Shown: positions 23,415-32,697 of the stretch, piece after piece
Numbering within the stretch: the stretch's first letter is position 1
How the letters are laid out: every line of letters starts with the position of its first letter
DNA from: Asticcacaulis solisilvae
Lineage (GTDB): Bacteria; Pseudomonadota; Alphaproteobacteria; Caulobacterales; Caulobacteraceae
Direction: 5' to 3'
Length of the DNA: 64,000 bases
Assembly (NCBI RefSeq): GCF_017875235.1
Contig: NZ_JAGGMI010000004.1
Span: 248,001-312,000, forward strand
Notes under the pieces: model-generated
Seen by the model: only the letters and a program-made list of their open reading frames with translations
Databases searched by the model: none
What the model was told of the DNA's origin: nothing
Made by a program: the position numbers and the translations under genes

Positions 23415-26096
23415 ATGCGCTTCGCCAAACCGTCTGTTTTCGCGATCATGGCGGCGCTCATGCTCGCGTCCCCGGCGACCGCCGCCCCGCGCGAAAGACT
23501 GTCGATCAATGACGGCTGGCGCTTTACGATGGGCGATCCCGAAGGCACCGGCGACAAGCTGCTCTACGACATCCGGCCCGTGGTCGACAAAAGCGCCGAC
23601 GGCAAGGAGGCCGACGCCCGCCCTGACGCCGCGGTCAAGGTCGATGCCGGGACGCAAACCGTCCTCAAGCCGTGGATCCTGCCGACCGCCAATCCGCTGA
23701 TCAAGGACCCGGCCAAACGCCACCTCCGGCCGGCTGGGGATCCCGGCAGCGATGTCGCTTATGTTACCCCTGGTTTCGACGACAGCGCCTGGCGCAAGGT
23801 CACCCTGCCCCACGACTGGGCGATCGAAGGCCCGTTCCTGAAGGAAGGCCCCTATGGCGGCATGGGCCGTCTGAAGACCTGGGGACCGGTGTGGTATCGT
23901 AAAGTCCTCGACATTCCCGCCGCCGACAAGGGCAAGTCGGTTTTTCTCGATATCGACGGTGCCATGTCCTACGCCACGGTGTGGCTCAACGGCCGGCTGG
24001 TCGGCGGCTGGCCCTACGGCTATTCGTCGTGGCGCGTCGACCTGACGCCCTATCTCACCGTCGGCGGCAAGAACCAGCTGGCGATCCGCCTCGACAACCC
24101 GCCGGAGTCGGCGCGCTGGTATCCCGGCGCCGGGCTTTATCGCAATGTCTGGCTGACCAAGGCGAACCCCGTTCATATTGCGCAATGGGGCACCTTCGTC
24201 ACCACGCCGGAGGTTTCGAAGACCTCGGCGACCGTGGCGCTCGACGTCGCCATCGACAATGACAGCGCCGCCGACACCGAGGTCAGCGTCGCGACGAAAC
24301 TCTACGTCCTTAATGCCGATGGCAGCCGCAGCAAAACGATCGCCGCCAGCATCGCGTCGGCCACAGCGCGCGTCCCTGCCAAGGGCAAGGCGCACCTGAA
24401 GGGCACGACGGCGCTCAGCAATCCGCGCCTGTGGGGGCCACCGCCGACGCAAACACCCAACCGCTATGTTGCGGTCACCACGGTGACCAGCAAGGGCAAG
24501 GTCATCGACAGCTATGAAACGCCGTTCGGCGTGCGCGAGGTGAAATTCGATCCCGACAAAGGCGTCTTCGTCAATGGCGAGCGCATCGAGCTGAAGGGCG
24601 TCAACAATCACCATGATCTCGGGTCTCTGGGCGCAGCATTTAACGTCCGGGCGGCCGAGCGCCAACTGGAAATGCTGCAGGAAATGGGCGCAAACAGTCT
24701 GCGCATGAGCCACAATCCGCCGGCGCCGGAATTGCTGGAACTCACGGATAAGATGGGCATTCTGGTCATCGACGAGGTCTTCGATTCGTGGGAGCGCAAG
24801 AAGACGCCGCTCGATTTCCACCTCGTCTTCCCCGACTGGCACGAGCCAGACCTGCGCGCCATGTTGCGCCGCGACCGCAATAATCCGTCGGTCATCCTGT
24901 GGAGCGTCGGCAACGAGGTCGGCGAGCAATATACCGGGCAGGAGGGCGCCGCCATCGGGCGTAAACTGGTCGAGATTGTGCGCGAAGAAGACCCCACGCG
25001 GCCGGCGACCAACGCCATGAACTGGGCCCAGGCCGACATGCCCCTGCCGGCCGAGATGGACGTCATCAATCTCAACTACCAGGGCGCCGGCATCCGCACC
25101 CTGCCCGGCAAGTTCCCGGCTTTCCGCCAGAAGCATCCGGACAAGGTCATCATCACCAGCGAAAGCGCCTCGGCCCTGTCGAGTCGCGGCGAATACCAGT
25201 TCCCGGTGCCGGGCGTGTATAGCGCCGCCGTTCGCCCCGGTGTCGGCGGCGATCCCAAGACCAAGCAGGTCAGCGCCTATGAGCTGTTCGCCGCCGACTT
25301 CGGCACATCGGCCGACCGGTCGTGGTCAGCGCAGGATCAACACCCGTATGTTGCCGGGGAATTTGTCTGGACCGGCTTCGACTATATCGGCGAACCCACA
25401 CCCTATTACGACGCCCGCAGCTCCTATTCCGGCATTATCGACCTGGCCGGCTTCAAGAAGGATCGCTTCTGGCTCTATCAGGCGCGCTGGAAGCCGGACG
25501 TGCCGATGGCGCATATCCTGCCGCACTGGACGTGGCCGGGCCGCGAAGGCGAGGTCACGCCCGTGCACGTCTTCACCTCAGGCGACGAGGCCGAACTGTT
25601 CGTCAATGGCGTCTCACAGGGCCGCAAAAAGAAAGCCCTTTACGAATACCGTCTGCGCTGGGACTTCGTCACCTATCAGCCCGGATCGGTGAAGGTCGTC
25701 ACCTACAAGAACGGCAAGGAATGGGCGACAGAAGAAGTCACGACCGCCGGCGCGGCCGCAAAACTTGATGCGAGCGCCGACCGCACGACCATCGCGGCCG
25801 ACGGCAAGGACCTGTCCTTCGTCACGGTGCGCATTGCGGATGCGCAAGGCCGGATGTCGCCGCGCGCCAATAACCGCATCCGCTTCCGCATCGAAGGCCC
25901 CGGCGAGATCGTCGCCACCGACAATGGCGATCCGACCAGCTTTGAGTCCTTCCAATCGCCGGATCGCGACGCCTTCAATGGCCTGGCGCTGGTTGTCGTC
26001 CGTGCCCGCAAGGGCCAGGCCGGCAAGATCGCCGTCCATGCCGAGGCCGACGGCCTGACGGGGTCGACGGTCGCCCTGACGGCCCGCAAGCCGTAA
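23415..26096 (+). CDS. Exported glycoside hydrolase family 2 enzyme, beta-galactosidase-like
   Basis: An 893-residue retaining glycosidase with a signal peptide (SVFAIMAALMLASPATAA), so it acts in the periplasm or at the surface. Domain order: sugar-binding jelly roll (WYRKVLDIP, PYGYSSWRVDLTPYL), Ig-like domain, TIM barrel (GVNNHHDLGSLGAAF, LRMSHNPPAPELLEL), DUF4982-like domain and a C-terminal Ig-like domain (DGKDLSFVTVRIAD). The acid/base glutamate is in WSVGNEVGEQ (about residue 500) and the nucleophile in IITSESASA (about 582). The AAGGAG site precedes ATG 23415. Family 2 covers beta-galactosidase, glucuronidase and mannosidase; the DUF4982 layout favours beta-galactosidase. Follows the receptor gene and a palindromic repeat. 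Confidence 0.9.
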   Translation: MRFAKPSVFAIMAALMLASPATAAPRERLSINDGWRFTMGDPEGTGDKLLYDIRPVVDKSADGKEADARPDAAVKVDAGTQTVLKPWILPTANPLIKDPAKRHLRPAGDPGSDVAYVTPGFDDSAWRKVTLPHDWAIEGPFLKEGPYGGMGRLKTWGPVWYRKVLDIPAADKGKSVFLDIDGAMSYATVWLNGRLVGGWPYGYSSWRVDLTPYLTVGGKNQLAIRLDNPPESARWYPGAGLYRNVWLTKANPVHIAQWGTFVTTPEVSKTSATVALDVAIDNDSAADTEVSVATKLYVLNADGSRSKTIAASIASATARVPAKGKAHLKGTTALSNPRLWGPPPTQTPNRYVAVTTVTSKGKVIDSYETPFGVREVKFDPDKGVFVNGERIELKGVNNHHDLGSLGAAFNVRAAERQLEMLQEMGANSLRMSHNPPAPELLELTDKMGILVIDEVFDSWERKKTPLDFHLVFPDWHEPDLRAMLRRDRNNPSVILWSVGNEVGEQYTGQEGAAIGRKLVEIVREEDPTRPATNAMNWAQADMPLPAEMDVINLNYQGAGIRTLPGKFPAFRQKHPDKVIITSESASALSSRGEYQFPVPGVYSAAVRPGVGGDPKTKQVSAYELFAADFGTSADRSWSAQDQHPYVAGEFVWTGFDYIGEPTPYYDARSSYSGIIDLAGFKKDRFWLYQARWKPDVPMAHILPHWTWPGREGEVTPVHVFTSGDEAELFVNGVSQGRKKKALYEYRLRWDFVTYQPGSVKVVTYKNGKEWATEEVTTAGAAAKLDASADRTTIAADGKDLSFVTVRIADAQGRMSPRANNRIRFRIEGPGEIVATDNGDPTSFESFQSPDRDAFNGLALVVVRARKGQAGKIAVHAEADGLTGSTVALTARKP

Positions 26097-26138
26097 GAGC
26101 GATTTACAATCGCGCGCAGGCGGGGCAAGACTTTGGCA

Positions 26139-27764
26139 ATGTCCAAGTCCTCCCCGCATTCGCTCGACGCCCGATCCGCCCGCGCCATCAACGCCGGCCT
26201 GCGCAATCCCCGGCTGATGACCGCCGCCGTGGCACTTCAGGAGAACCGCATCGACGCCGCCGAGCCGCTTTTGCGCGCGCACCTGAAGGACGACCCGTTC
26301 GATGTCGCCGCCATCCGCATGCTGGCCGAGGTCGCCGCGCGTATCGGCCGCTGGCGCGATTCCGAAAACCTGCTGCGGCGCGCGCTGGAGTTGTCTCCCG
26401 GCTTCGGCGCCGCGCGCGCCAACCTGGCGACCGTCCTCTACCGCCAGGGCCGCGCCGCCGACGCCATCGCTGAACTGGACCAGTTGATCGGGCCGGAAAT
26501 CGACGCGGAAAATTTCGGTGCCGCCAATCTCAAGGCCGCCGCGCTAGGCCGGATCGGCGAATTCGAAGAGGGCATCGCCATCTACGAGGCACTGCTCAAC
26601 GAGCAGCCCAACCAGCCCAAGGTCTGGATGAGCTACGCCCATGCGCTCAAGACGATCGGCCGCACCGATGACGGCGTCAAAGCCTATCGCAAGGCGCTCG
26701 CCATCGCACCGCACCTCGGCGAGGTGTGGTGGAGCCTGGCCAACCTGAAGGTCGTCCGGTTCAGCGACGAAGATATCACCGCCATGGAAAAGGCCCTGGC
26801 CGATCCGAATTTGAGCGACACCGACCAGCTGCATCTCGACTTCGCGCTCGGCAAGGCGCTGGAGGATCGCAAGGACTACGCGGCCTCCTTCGCGCGCTAT
26901 GACAGCGGCAATGCCATCCGCCGCAAGTCGAACAGCTACAAGGCCGCCGACACCACCGCCTTTGTCGATGACTGCATCGCCCTGTTCACGCCGGAGTTTT
27001 TTGCCGAACGCCAGGGTTGGGGGTGCCAGGCAGCCGATCCGATTTTCGTGCTCGGCATGCCACGCGCCGGCTCGACCCTGATCGAGCAGATCCTGTCGAG
27101 CCATAGCCAGATCGAAGGCACGCAGGAACTGCCGGATATCCCGGCCTTGGCGCGGCGCGGCGGCAACTACCCCCAGCGCCTGAGCGACCTCCCCCCGGAA
27201 ACCTTCAAGACGTTGGGTGAGGAATATCTCAGCCGCACCCGCATCCATCGCAAGAGCGGCCGGCCGCATTTCGTCGACAAGCTGCCCAACAACTGGGTCC
27301 ATACTGGCTTTATCCGCCTGATCCTGCCCAATGCGACCATCATCGACGCGCGCCGCCATCCCCTGGCCTGCGGCTTTTCCAACTTCAAGCAGCACTTCGC
27401 ACGCGGCCAGGATTTCAGCTATGCGCTCGACGACATGGGGCGATATTATGCCGACTATGTGCGCCTGATGACGCATATCGACACCGTCCTGCCAAATTTT
27501 GTGCACCGCACAATTCACGAGCAGTTGATTGACAGTACCGAGACGGAAATCCGCGCCCTGATTTCGGCGTGCGGACTGGAATTCGAAGAGGGCACCCTGC
27601 GTTTTTTCGAAACCGACCGCGCCGTACGCACGCCGTCGTCCGAACAGGTCCGCCGTCCGATCAATCGCGACGGAGCCGATGCCTGGCAAGGCTTTGAGCC
27701 GTGGCTTGATCCACTGAAACAGGCTCTGGGCCCGGTATTGGATGCCTATCCCAAAGCACCATAA
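26139..27764 (+). CDS. TPR-repeat sulfotransferase family protein
   Basis: A 541-residue cytoplasmic protein. Residues about 30-240 form tetratricopeptide repeats (for example WMSYAHALKTIGRTDDGVKA); residues about 300-510 are a sulfotransferase domain with the 5'-phosphosulfate-binding loop FVLGMPRAGSTLIEQIL and a VDKLPNNW motif typical of this prokaryotic family. It should transfer sulfate from PAPS to an acceptor, perhaps presented by the TPR part. The ATG at 26139 is preferred over the TTG two codons earlier. It follows the glycosidase gene by 42 bases and may be cotranscribed. Acceptor unknown. Confidence 0.85.
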   Translation: MSKSSPHSLDARSARAINAGLRNPRLMTAAVALQENRIDAAEPLLRAHLKDDPFDVAAIRMLAEVAARIGRWRDSENLLRRALELSPGFGAARANLATVLYRQGRAADAIAELDQLIGPEIDAENFGAANLKAAALGRIGEFEEGIAIYEALLNEQPNQPKVWMSYAHALKTIGRTDDGVKAYRKALAIAPHLGEVWWSLANLKVVRFSDEDITAMEKALADPNLSDTDQLHLDFALGKALEDRKDYAASFARYDSGNAIRRKSNSYKAADTTAFVDDCIALFTPEFFAERQGWGCQAADPIFVLGMPRAGSTLIEQILSSHSQIEGTQELPDIPALARRGGNYPQRLSDLPPETFKTLGEEYLSRTRIHRKSGRPHFVDKLPNNWVHTGFIRLILPNATIIDARRHPLACGFSNFKQHFARGQDFSYALDDMGRYYADYVRLMTHIDTVLPNFVHRTIHEQLIDSTETEIRALISACGLEFEEGTLRFFETDRAVRTPSSEQVRRPINRDGADAWQGFEPWLDPLKQALGPVLDAYPKAP

Positions 27765-27845
27765 CACCGTTTCCGCAAGGTCAATTTTTCGGCCGGAAAT
27801 TATTCCGTCTACGGATAAATGTGCATTTGCACGATCGTGACAAAA

Positions 27846-27863
27846 GTGACACGGTATTGTCAC
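27846..27863. promoter_or_regulatory. Operator-like inverted repeat upstream of the third receptor
   Basis: GTGACA-N6-TGTCAC is a perfect dyad about 85 bases before the receptor start at 27948. A palindromic TGTGATCACA lies nearby at 27896-27905. Either could be a regulator site; no regulator is assigned. Confidence 0.35.
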
Positions 27864-27947
27864 GACAATCCAGGTGCGCCGTATACCAATTGACGTGTGA
27901 TCACATTGATCTTCTATCTTCGCGTCAAGCAACAATGCGGGGTTATC

Positions 27948-30512
27948 ATGCGGTCAAGCACACTTACGGCAGCACTGCTGTCCACCACCATGCTCAGCGC
28001 GCTGCCGGTTTTGGCGATGGCGCAAGACGCGCCCGCGGCAGGCGATCAGGGCGATGTCATCGTCACGGCCCAGAAACGCTCCGAAAAGCTGCAAACCGTG
28101 CCGATCAGCATCCAGGTGCTGGGCACCAAGAAGCTGGACCAGCTGAACGTTGCCGACGTCAACGACTACGTCGCCCTGCTGCCGTCGGTGTCGTTCCAGA
28201 ACAACCCCTACCAGGGCTCCAGCCTCTATTTCCGCGGCGTCGCTTCGGGTGGCGACGGCAACCACTCGGGTTCACAGCCCTCGACCGGCGTCTATCTCGA
28301 CGAACAGCCGGTGACGACGATCGGTGGCGCGCTGGATGTCCATATCTACGACGTCGAACGCATCGAATCCCTGGCCGGTCCGCAGGGCACGCTCTACGGC
28401 GCCTCGTCCGAAGCCGGCACGATCCGCATCATCACCAACAAGCCGACGCGGTCCGGCACCTTCGGCCGCTTCGATGTCGAAGCCAATTCGGTCGCCCATG
28501 GCGGCACGGGCGGCAAGATCGAGGGCATGTTCAATACGCCCCTCTCTAGCAACGCGGCGCTGCGCCTCGTCGGCTGGGCGCAGCACGACGCCGGCTTTAT
28601 CGACAACGTCCCCGGCACGCGCGCCTTCCTGCCGGTCCCGGGCGGGATCGTCGTCGACAACGACGAATTCGTCGAGGAGGACTATAACGACAAGGATATC
28701 GTCGGCGGCCGCGCCGCCCTTTTGATCGACCTGAACGACAACTGGACGGTCAATGCCTCGCTGATCGCCCAGGACGCCAAGCGTAATGGCGCCGGCGGCT
28801 TCGACGAAAGCGTCGGCGACCTCGAGGTCCAGGCCTTCTTCCCGCAGTCGGGCCACGACCGCTTCGCCCAGGCCGCCCTGACGGTCCAGGGCAAGGTTGG
28901 CATATTCGACGTCACCTATGCCGGCGCCTATATGGAGCGCAAGGTCGACACCGAATCCGACTATACCGACTACGCCGAAGCCTATGACCAGCTCTATTCG
29001 GGCAATGGCGGCAATGCCGGTTACTTCTATTTCTACGACAGCAATGGCGATATTACCGATCCGCGCCAGTGGATCGTCGCCAAGGACAAGTACACCAAGA
29101 CCAGCCACGAGCTGCGCGTCGCGACACCGGCCGAGAAGCGCCTGCGCTTCGTCGGCGGCCTGTTCTTCCAGCACCAGACCCACGACATCCTGCAGGACTA
29201 CAAGGTTCCCGGCCTGGCCGCCGCCGTCTCGGTCAACGGTCATCCAGGCACGCTGTGGCTGACCAAGCAGGAGCGGATCGACCGCGACAGCGCCATCTTC
29301 GGCGAACTCAGCTTTGACATCACGCCGGACCTGACGCTGACCGCCGGCGGCCGCGCCTTCTCTTACGACAACTCGCTGATCGGCTTCTTTGGCTTCGGCC
29401 TCAATCCCGACTTCGTCAATGGCGCCCCGCCCAACGCCGTCTACGGCTCTTCGGGCGCGCGCCGCTGCTTTACGACAGATACCGTCGGCGCCGTCAATCC
29501 GCGCGATCCCACGGGCACCTGGATCGCACCGGCGGTCGAGGGTTCGCCCTGTACCAACCTTGGCGTCCAGAACGCCGACGGCTCGGTCAGCCCCAAGCAC
29601 GCCAAGGGCGACGGCTTCTCGCCCAAGATCAACCTGACCTGGCGCGCGACGCCGGACACCATGATCTACGGCACCTATTCCAAGGGCTTCCGTCCGGGCG
29701 GCATCAACCGCCGCGGCACCGTGGCGCCCTATGAGGCCGACTTCCTGACCAATTACGAGTTCGGTTGGAAAACCAGCCTGTTCGACAAAAAGGTCCGCTT
29801 CAACGGCGCCATCTTCAGCCAGGACTGGGAGGACTTCCAGTTCTCCTTCCTGGGCGCGAACAGCTTCACCGAAGTGCACAATGGCCCGAATGCCAAGATC
29901 AACGGCATCGAGGCCGACCTGGTATGGACCGCGACCGACAGGCTGACCATTTCGGCCAGCGGCGCCTATACCGACGCCAAGACGACCGAGAACCTGTGCG
30001 GCTTCCAGGACGACAACGACCCGACCTGCACGGGCGTCGTGACGACCTATGAGACGCGCTACGACACCGGCTCGCCGGTCCTGACGCCGACCGACAATGA
30101 CAACTATGTCGCGGCGCCCAAGGGTACGCGCCTGCCGATCACGCCGGAACTGAAGCTCAGCGCCGTCGCCCGCTACACCTGGGAGATGGGCAAGTACGCC
30201 CCCTACTGGCAGCTGAAGGTCGCGCACCAGTCGGACGCCACCTCCGACATCCGCACCCAGGCGATCGAGATCGGCACCTTCGCCTTCGTCAATCCGGCGG
30301 AAAAGCTCGGCAAGCTGAAGGGCTACACCACGATCGACTTCGCCATCGGCGCGTCGTGGGACAGCTGGACGGCCGAACTGTTCCTCAACAACCTGACCGA
30401 CGAGCGCGCGCAGCTCGGCCGCTATCAGCAGTGCGGTTCGTGCTATGAGCGCAACTACGTCATCACCAACACCCCGCGCACCTTCGGTGTCCGGCTGGGT
30501 TCGAAGTTCTAA
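27948..30512 (+). CDS. TonB-dependent receptor (FecA/FyuA-like plug, siderophore or other ligand)
   Basis: An 854-residue outer-membrane receptor with a signal peptide (STLTAALLSTTMLSALPVLAMAQ), a TonB box-like GDVIVTAQKRSEKLQ and a plug with TVPISIQVLGTKKLDQLNV and GPQGTLYGASSEAGTIRI. It belongs to the large family in Sphingomonadales and Caulobacterales with many different substrates. The C-terminal strand ends FGVRLGSKF. ATG 27948 is chosen over an upstream frame start because it opens the signal peptide and is preceded by GCGGGG. A terminator follows. The HTH-TPR regulator downstream is a candidate partner. Confidence 0.9.
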   Translation: MRSSTLTAALLSTTMLSALPVLAMAQDAPAAGDQGDVIVTAQKRSEKLQTVPISIQVLGTKKLDQLNVADVNDYVALLPSVSFQNNPYQGSSLYFRGVASGGDGNHSGSQPSTGVYLDEQPVTTIGGALDVHIYDVERIESLAGPQGTLYGASSEAGTIRIITNKPTRSGTFGRFDVEANSVAHGGTGGKIEGMFNTPLSSNAALRLVGWAQHDAGFIDNVPGTRAFLPVPGGIVVDNDEFVEEDYNDKDIVGGRAALLIDLNDNWTVNASLIAQDAKRNGAGGFDESVGDLEVQAFFPQSGHDRFAQAALTVQGKVGIFDVTYAGAYMERKVDTESDYTDYAEAYDQLYSGNGGNAGYFYFYDSNGDITDPRQWIVAKDKYTKTSHELRVATPAEKRLRFVGGLFFQHQTHDILQDYKVPGLAAAVSVNGHPGTLWLTKQERIDRDSAIFGELSFDITPDLTLTAGGRAFSYDNSLIGFFGFGLNPDFVNGAPPNAVYGSSGARRCFTTDTVGAVNPRDPTGTWIAPAVEGSPCTNLGVQNADGSVSPKHAKGDGFSPKINLTWRATPDTMIYGTYSKGFRPGGINRRGTVAPYEADFLTNYEFGWKTSLFDKKVRFNGAIFSQDWEDFQFSFLGANSFTEVHNGPNAKINGIEADLVWTATDRLTISASGAYTDAKTTENLCGFQDDNDPTCTGVVTTYETRYDTGSPVLTPTDNDNYVAAPKGTRLPITPELKLSAVARYTWEMGKYAPYWQLKVAHQSDATSDIRTQAIEIGTFAFVNPAEKLGKLKGYTTIDFAIGASWDSWTAELFLNNLTDERAQLGRYQQCGSCYERNYVITNTPRTFGVRLGSKF

Positions 30513-30534
30513 CAGGACATTGTCGTAAGAAAAG

Positions 30535-30567
30535 AAGCGCGGCCCTCCATCAGGGCCGCGCTTTTTT
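30535..30567 (+). terminator. Rho-independent terminator after the third receptor
   Basis: A perfect twelve-base stem AAGCGCGGCCCT / AGGGCCGCGCTT with a five-base loop, continuing into a run of T, 22 bases after the receptor stop. Confidence 0.92.
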
Positions 30568-30667
30568 GCATTGATTTTCCAGTGCCACAAAAGACCTTTT
30601 GCGGTGGAGGAACATTGGTATATTCCATTCCAGAATGCATCTCATGCCATGCCGGGAGGGCTATGCG

Positions 30668-31984
30668 GTGTCAACAGGTCGGTTAGATGGGTGGAAGTCC
30701 ATCGGCGCGCACTTCGGGCGTGACCGCACCACTGTCATGCGCTGGGCGCGCGAACGCGGCATGCCCGTCAAACGCATTCCCGGCGGCAAGACCGGCACCG
30801 TCTATGCCGTCAGGGAAGAACTCGACCGCTGGGCCGCCAGCCAGTCCAACCTCGGCGACGATGCGGCGGGGACGCCTGCCGTACCCGTCGGCTTTCGCCT
30901 GACGTCGCGGCAGCTGTGGATCGGGGGCGCCGCAGCCGGCCTTGTCCTGGCGGGCACCATCCTCTCACTTTTACTGTTGGACCGTCCCGCGCCATCACGC
31001 ACCGCCCTGCCGTCCGACCCGGCCATCAGCGCCGCCTATCTGAAGGCGCGCGACGACTGGGCACAGCGCACGCCGGAACGGTTGACCGCCGCCATCACCG
31101 GCTTTGAACTGACCACGCGCCGCGACCCAAACTTCGCGCCCGGCTGGTCGGGGCTGGCCGACGCCTACCTGCTGTCGCGCGAATTCGGCGCCATGGCCGA
31201 TGGCGACGCCTTCCCCAAGGCCAAGGCCGCCGCGGAGCACGCCCTGGCGCTTGACCCAAGCCTTCCGGGTGCGCACCGGGCGCGCGGCTTCATCCTCTAC
31301 TGGTGGGAAGGCAAGCCCGCCGAAGCCGGCCGCGCCTTCCGCCGGGCGCTGGAACGCGATCCGTCGTCCGCCCAGACGCACTTCTGGTACGGCAATATCC
31401 TGGCCGACAACGGCCAGCACGTCGCAGCGCAAAAGGCACTCAACGCCGCCCGTCTGATCGAGCCCGGATCGGTGGCCATCCAGACGGACCTGGCCTGGGC
31501 GCGCTGGTCGGCGGGCGACGAGGCTGGCGCGCAGGCCGCCCTGACCGAGCTGGCGAAGGCCCATCCCGACTTTCCGGTCATCCACGACTGCCTGGCGGTC
31601 ATGGCGCTGGCCGACGGCGACTATGTCGGCTACGTCCAGTCCCTGAACGCATATGCCCGCCTGCGCCAGGACACGGCCCTGATGTCCCACGCCGCACGCC
31701 TGCGCGATGCGCTGAAGGTCGGCGCCACGGAGGTGCAGCACCTGTTGATGGTGCGCGCCATGGCCGAGATCGCGGCGGGCACGCGACGCACCCACGCCTG
31801 GCCGGTCTTTCTGGCCTCGGTGGCGCAGGACCGCCAACAGACCCTGACCCTCCTCAAGGCCGCCGATGCACGCGGCGAGGTCTGGGGCGACGCCGGGGTG
31901 ACGGCGCGCATTCTCAGGCTGTGGATCAATGATGCCGAGATCAGCCAGCTGGTGCGGCGGCGCAAGGCGGCCTCGGTGATCTGA
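30668..31984 (+). CDS. Membrane-anchored HTH-TPR regulator-like protein
   Basis: A 438-residue protein with three parts. Residues 1-58 form a helix-turn-helix of the MerR/AlpA-like type (DGWKSIGAHFGRDRTTVMRW, then YAVREELDRW). Residues about 80-100 are one transmembrane helix (IGGAAAGLVLAGTILSLLLL). The rest (about 110-430) is a TPR-type helical domain on the far side of the membrane. This suggests a one-component regulator of the CadC kind that senses periplasmic partners and binds DNA from the membrane (inference). The GTG at 30668 has GGGAGGG seven bases upstream and starts the HTH cleanly. It lies between the third receptor and the exported-protein cluster, either of which it may control. 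Confidence 0.75.
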   Translation: MSTGRLDGWKSIGAHFGRDRTTVMRWARERGMPVKRIPGGKTGTVYAVREELDRWAASQSNLGDDAAGTPAVPVGFRLTSRQLWIGGAAAGLVLAGTILSLLLLDRPAPSRTALPSDPAISAAYLKARDDWAQRTPERLTAAITGFELTTRRDPNFAPGWSGLADAYLLSREFGAMADGDAFPKAKAAAEHALALDPSLPGAHRARGFILYWWEGKPAEAGRAFRRALERDPSSAQTHFWYGNILADNGQHVAAQKALNAARLIEPGSVAIQTDLAWARWSAGDEAGAQAALTELAKAHPDFPVIHDCLAVMALADGDYVGYVQSLNAYARLRQDTALMSHAARLRDALKVGATEVQHLLMVRAMAEIAAGTRRTHAWPVFLASVAQDRQQTLTLLKAADARGEVWGDAGVTARILRLWINDAEISQLVRRRKAASVI

Positions 31985-32124
31985 TTCAGGTCCGCACCTC
32001 GGTTTGCGACCGCCCCTCAGCCACCACAAACCCCTGTTTGCAACACATTGCGACATGGTCATAGCGCCAAAAAGCGCCCACGTTTTCAGGGACTTGCAAC
32101 CCCCGGACCGTGGAGCCGCCAAGG

Positions 32125-32697
32125 ATGGCCAATCCCCCCGCCAGACTGACACGCAGGGCGCTGATCGGCGTTGTCCCGGCCGCCATTCTGGCGTCCGGAA
32201 CGGCTGACGCCGCCGCGCGCTTCGTCGCCTATCCGGGCGTCAAAGCCGTATTGCAATCGCGCCAGACCGGGCTGTTCCGCATCGCCGAACTGGGCGTCAT
32301 CGAAACGCTTCTGCTGTGCGTCAATGGCTTGGCCGTAGAGGTCCATGCCCGGCGCAACGGCATCTACCAGAAGAAGGACCGCACGCGATCGCAAAGCGCG
32401 CGTGAGATCGCGCCGGTCGATTTCAACCGGCTGATCACCGCGGCTGGCGGGCTCGACACGGCCATCAACGGCACGGCGCGCGCCGCCGGATTCTACGCGC
32501 TCTACAACGCCATGGCGGGTTTAAGCAGCGACGCCTTCGCCGTCGTGCCGGTGGCGGGCGATACCGCGGCGCGGCTGCCCTTCTCCACCGACCCGTACTT
32601 CGCCGCCTGGTCGTTCGCTTACGACGTCCGGTCCGGCGCTTATGCCTTCAGCGCCGGAGACATCCGCGCCCACTGGATTCTGGAGGGACATCCATGA
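32125..32697 (+). CDS. Exported protein of unknown function (Tat-like signal), first gene of secretin cluster
   Basis: A 190-residue protein with a twin-arginine-like leader (LTRRALIGVVPAAILASG, cut near ADAAA). I do not recognise the mature domain (FVAYPGVKAVLQSRQTGLF). An internal small-residue segment (GGLDTAINGTARAAGFYALY) is helical. The start is uncertain: ATG 32125 or GTG 32110, both close after GGAG. Its stop overlaps the ATG of the secretin-lipoprotein gene by four bases, so it is coupled to it and probably works with it. Confidence 0.65.
   Translation: MANPPARLTRRALIGVVPAAILASGTADAAARFVAYPGVKAVLQSRQTGLFRIAELGVIETLLLCVNGLAVEVHARRNGIYQKKDRTRSQSAREIAPVDFNRLITAAGGLDTAINGTARAAGFYALYNAMAGLSSDAFAVVPVAGDTAARLPFSTDPYFAAWSFAYDVRSGAYAFSAGDIRAHWILEGHP

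Noticed and set aside
23310-25136. 608-codon minus-strand open frame opposite the family 2 glycosidase
   Set aside because: Antisense shadow of a gene with visible catalytic motifs.
27896-27905. TGTGATCACA as a CRP site
   Set aside because: CRP half-sites TGTGA and TCACA need six bases between them; here they are adjacent, so the match is only a short palindrome.
28272-30590. 772-codon minus-strand open frame opposite the third receptor
   Set aside because: No motif, no signal, and it crosses a terminator; the plus-strand receptor is certain.
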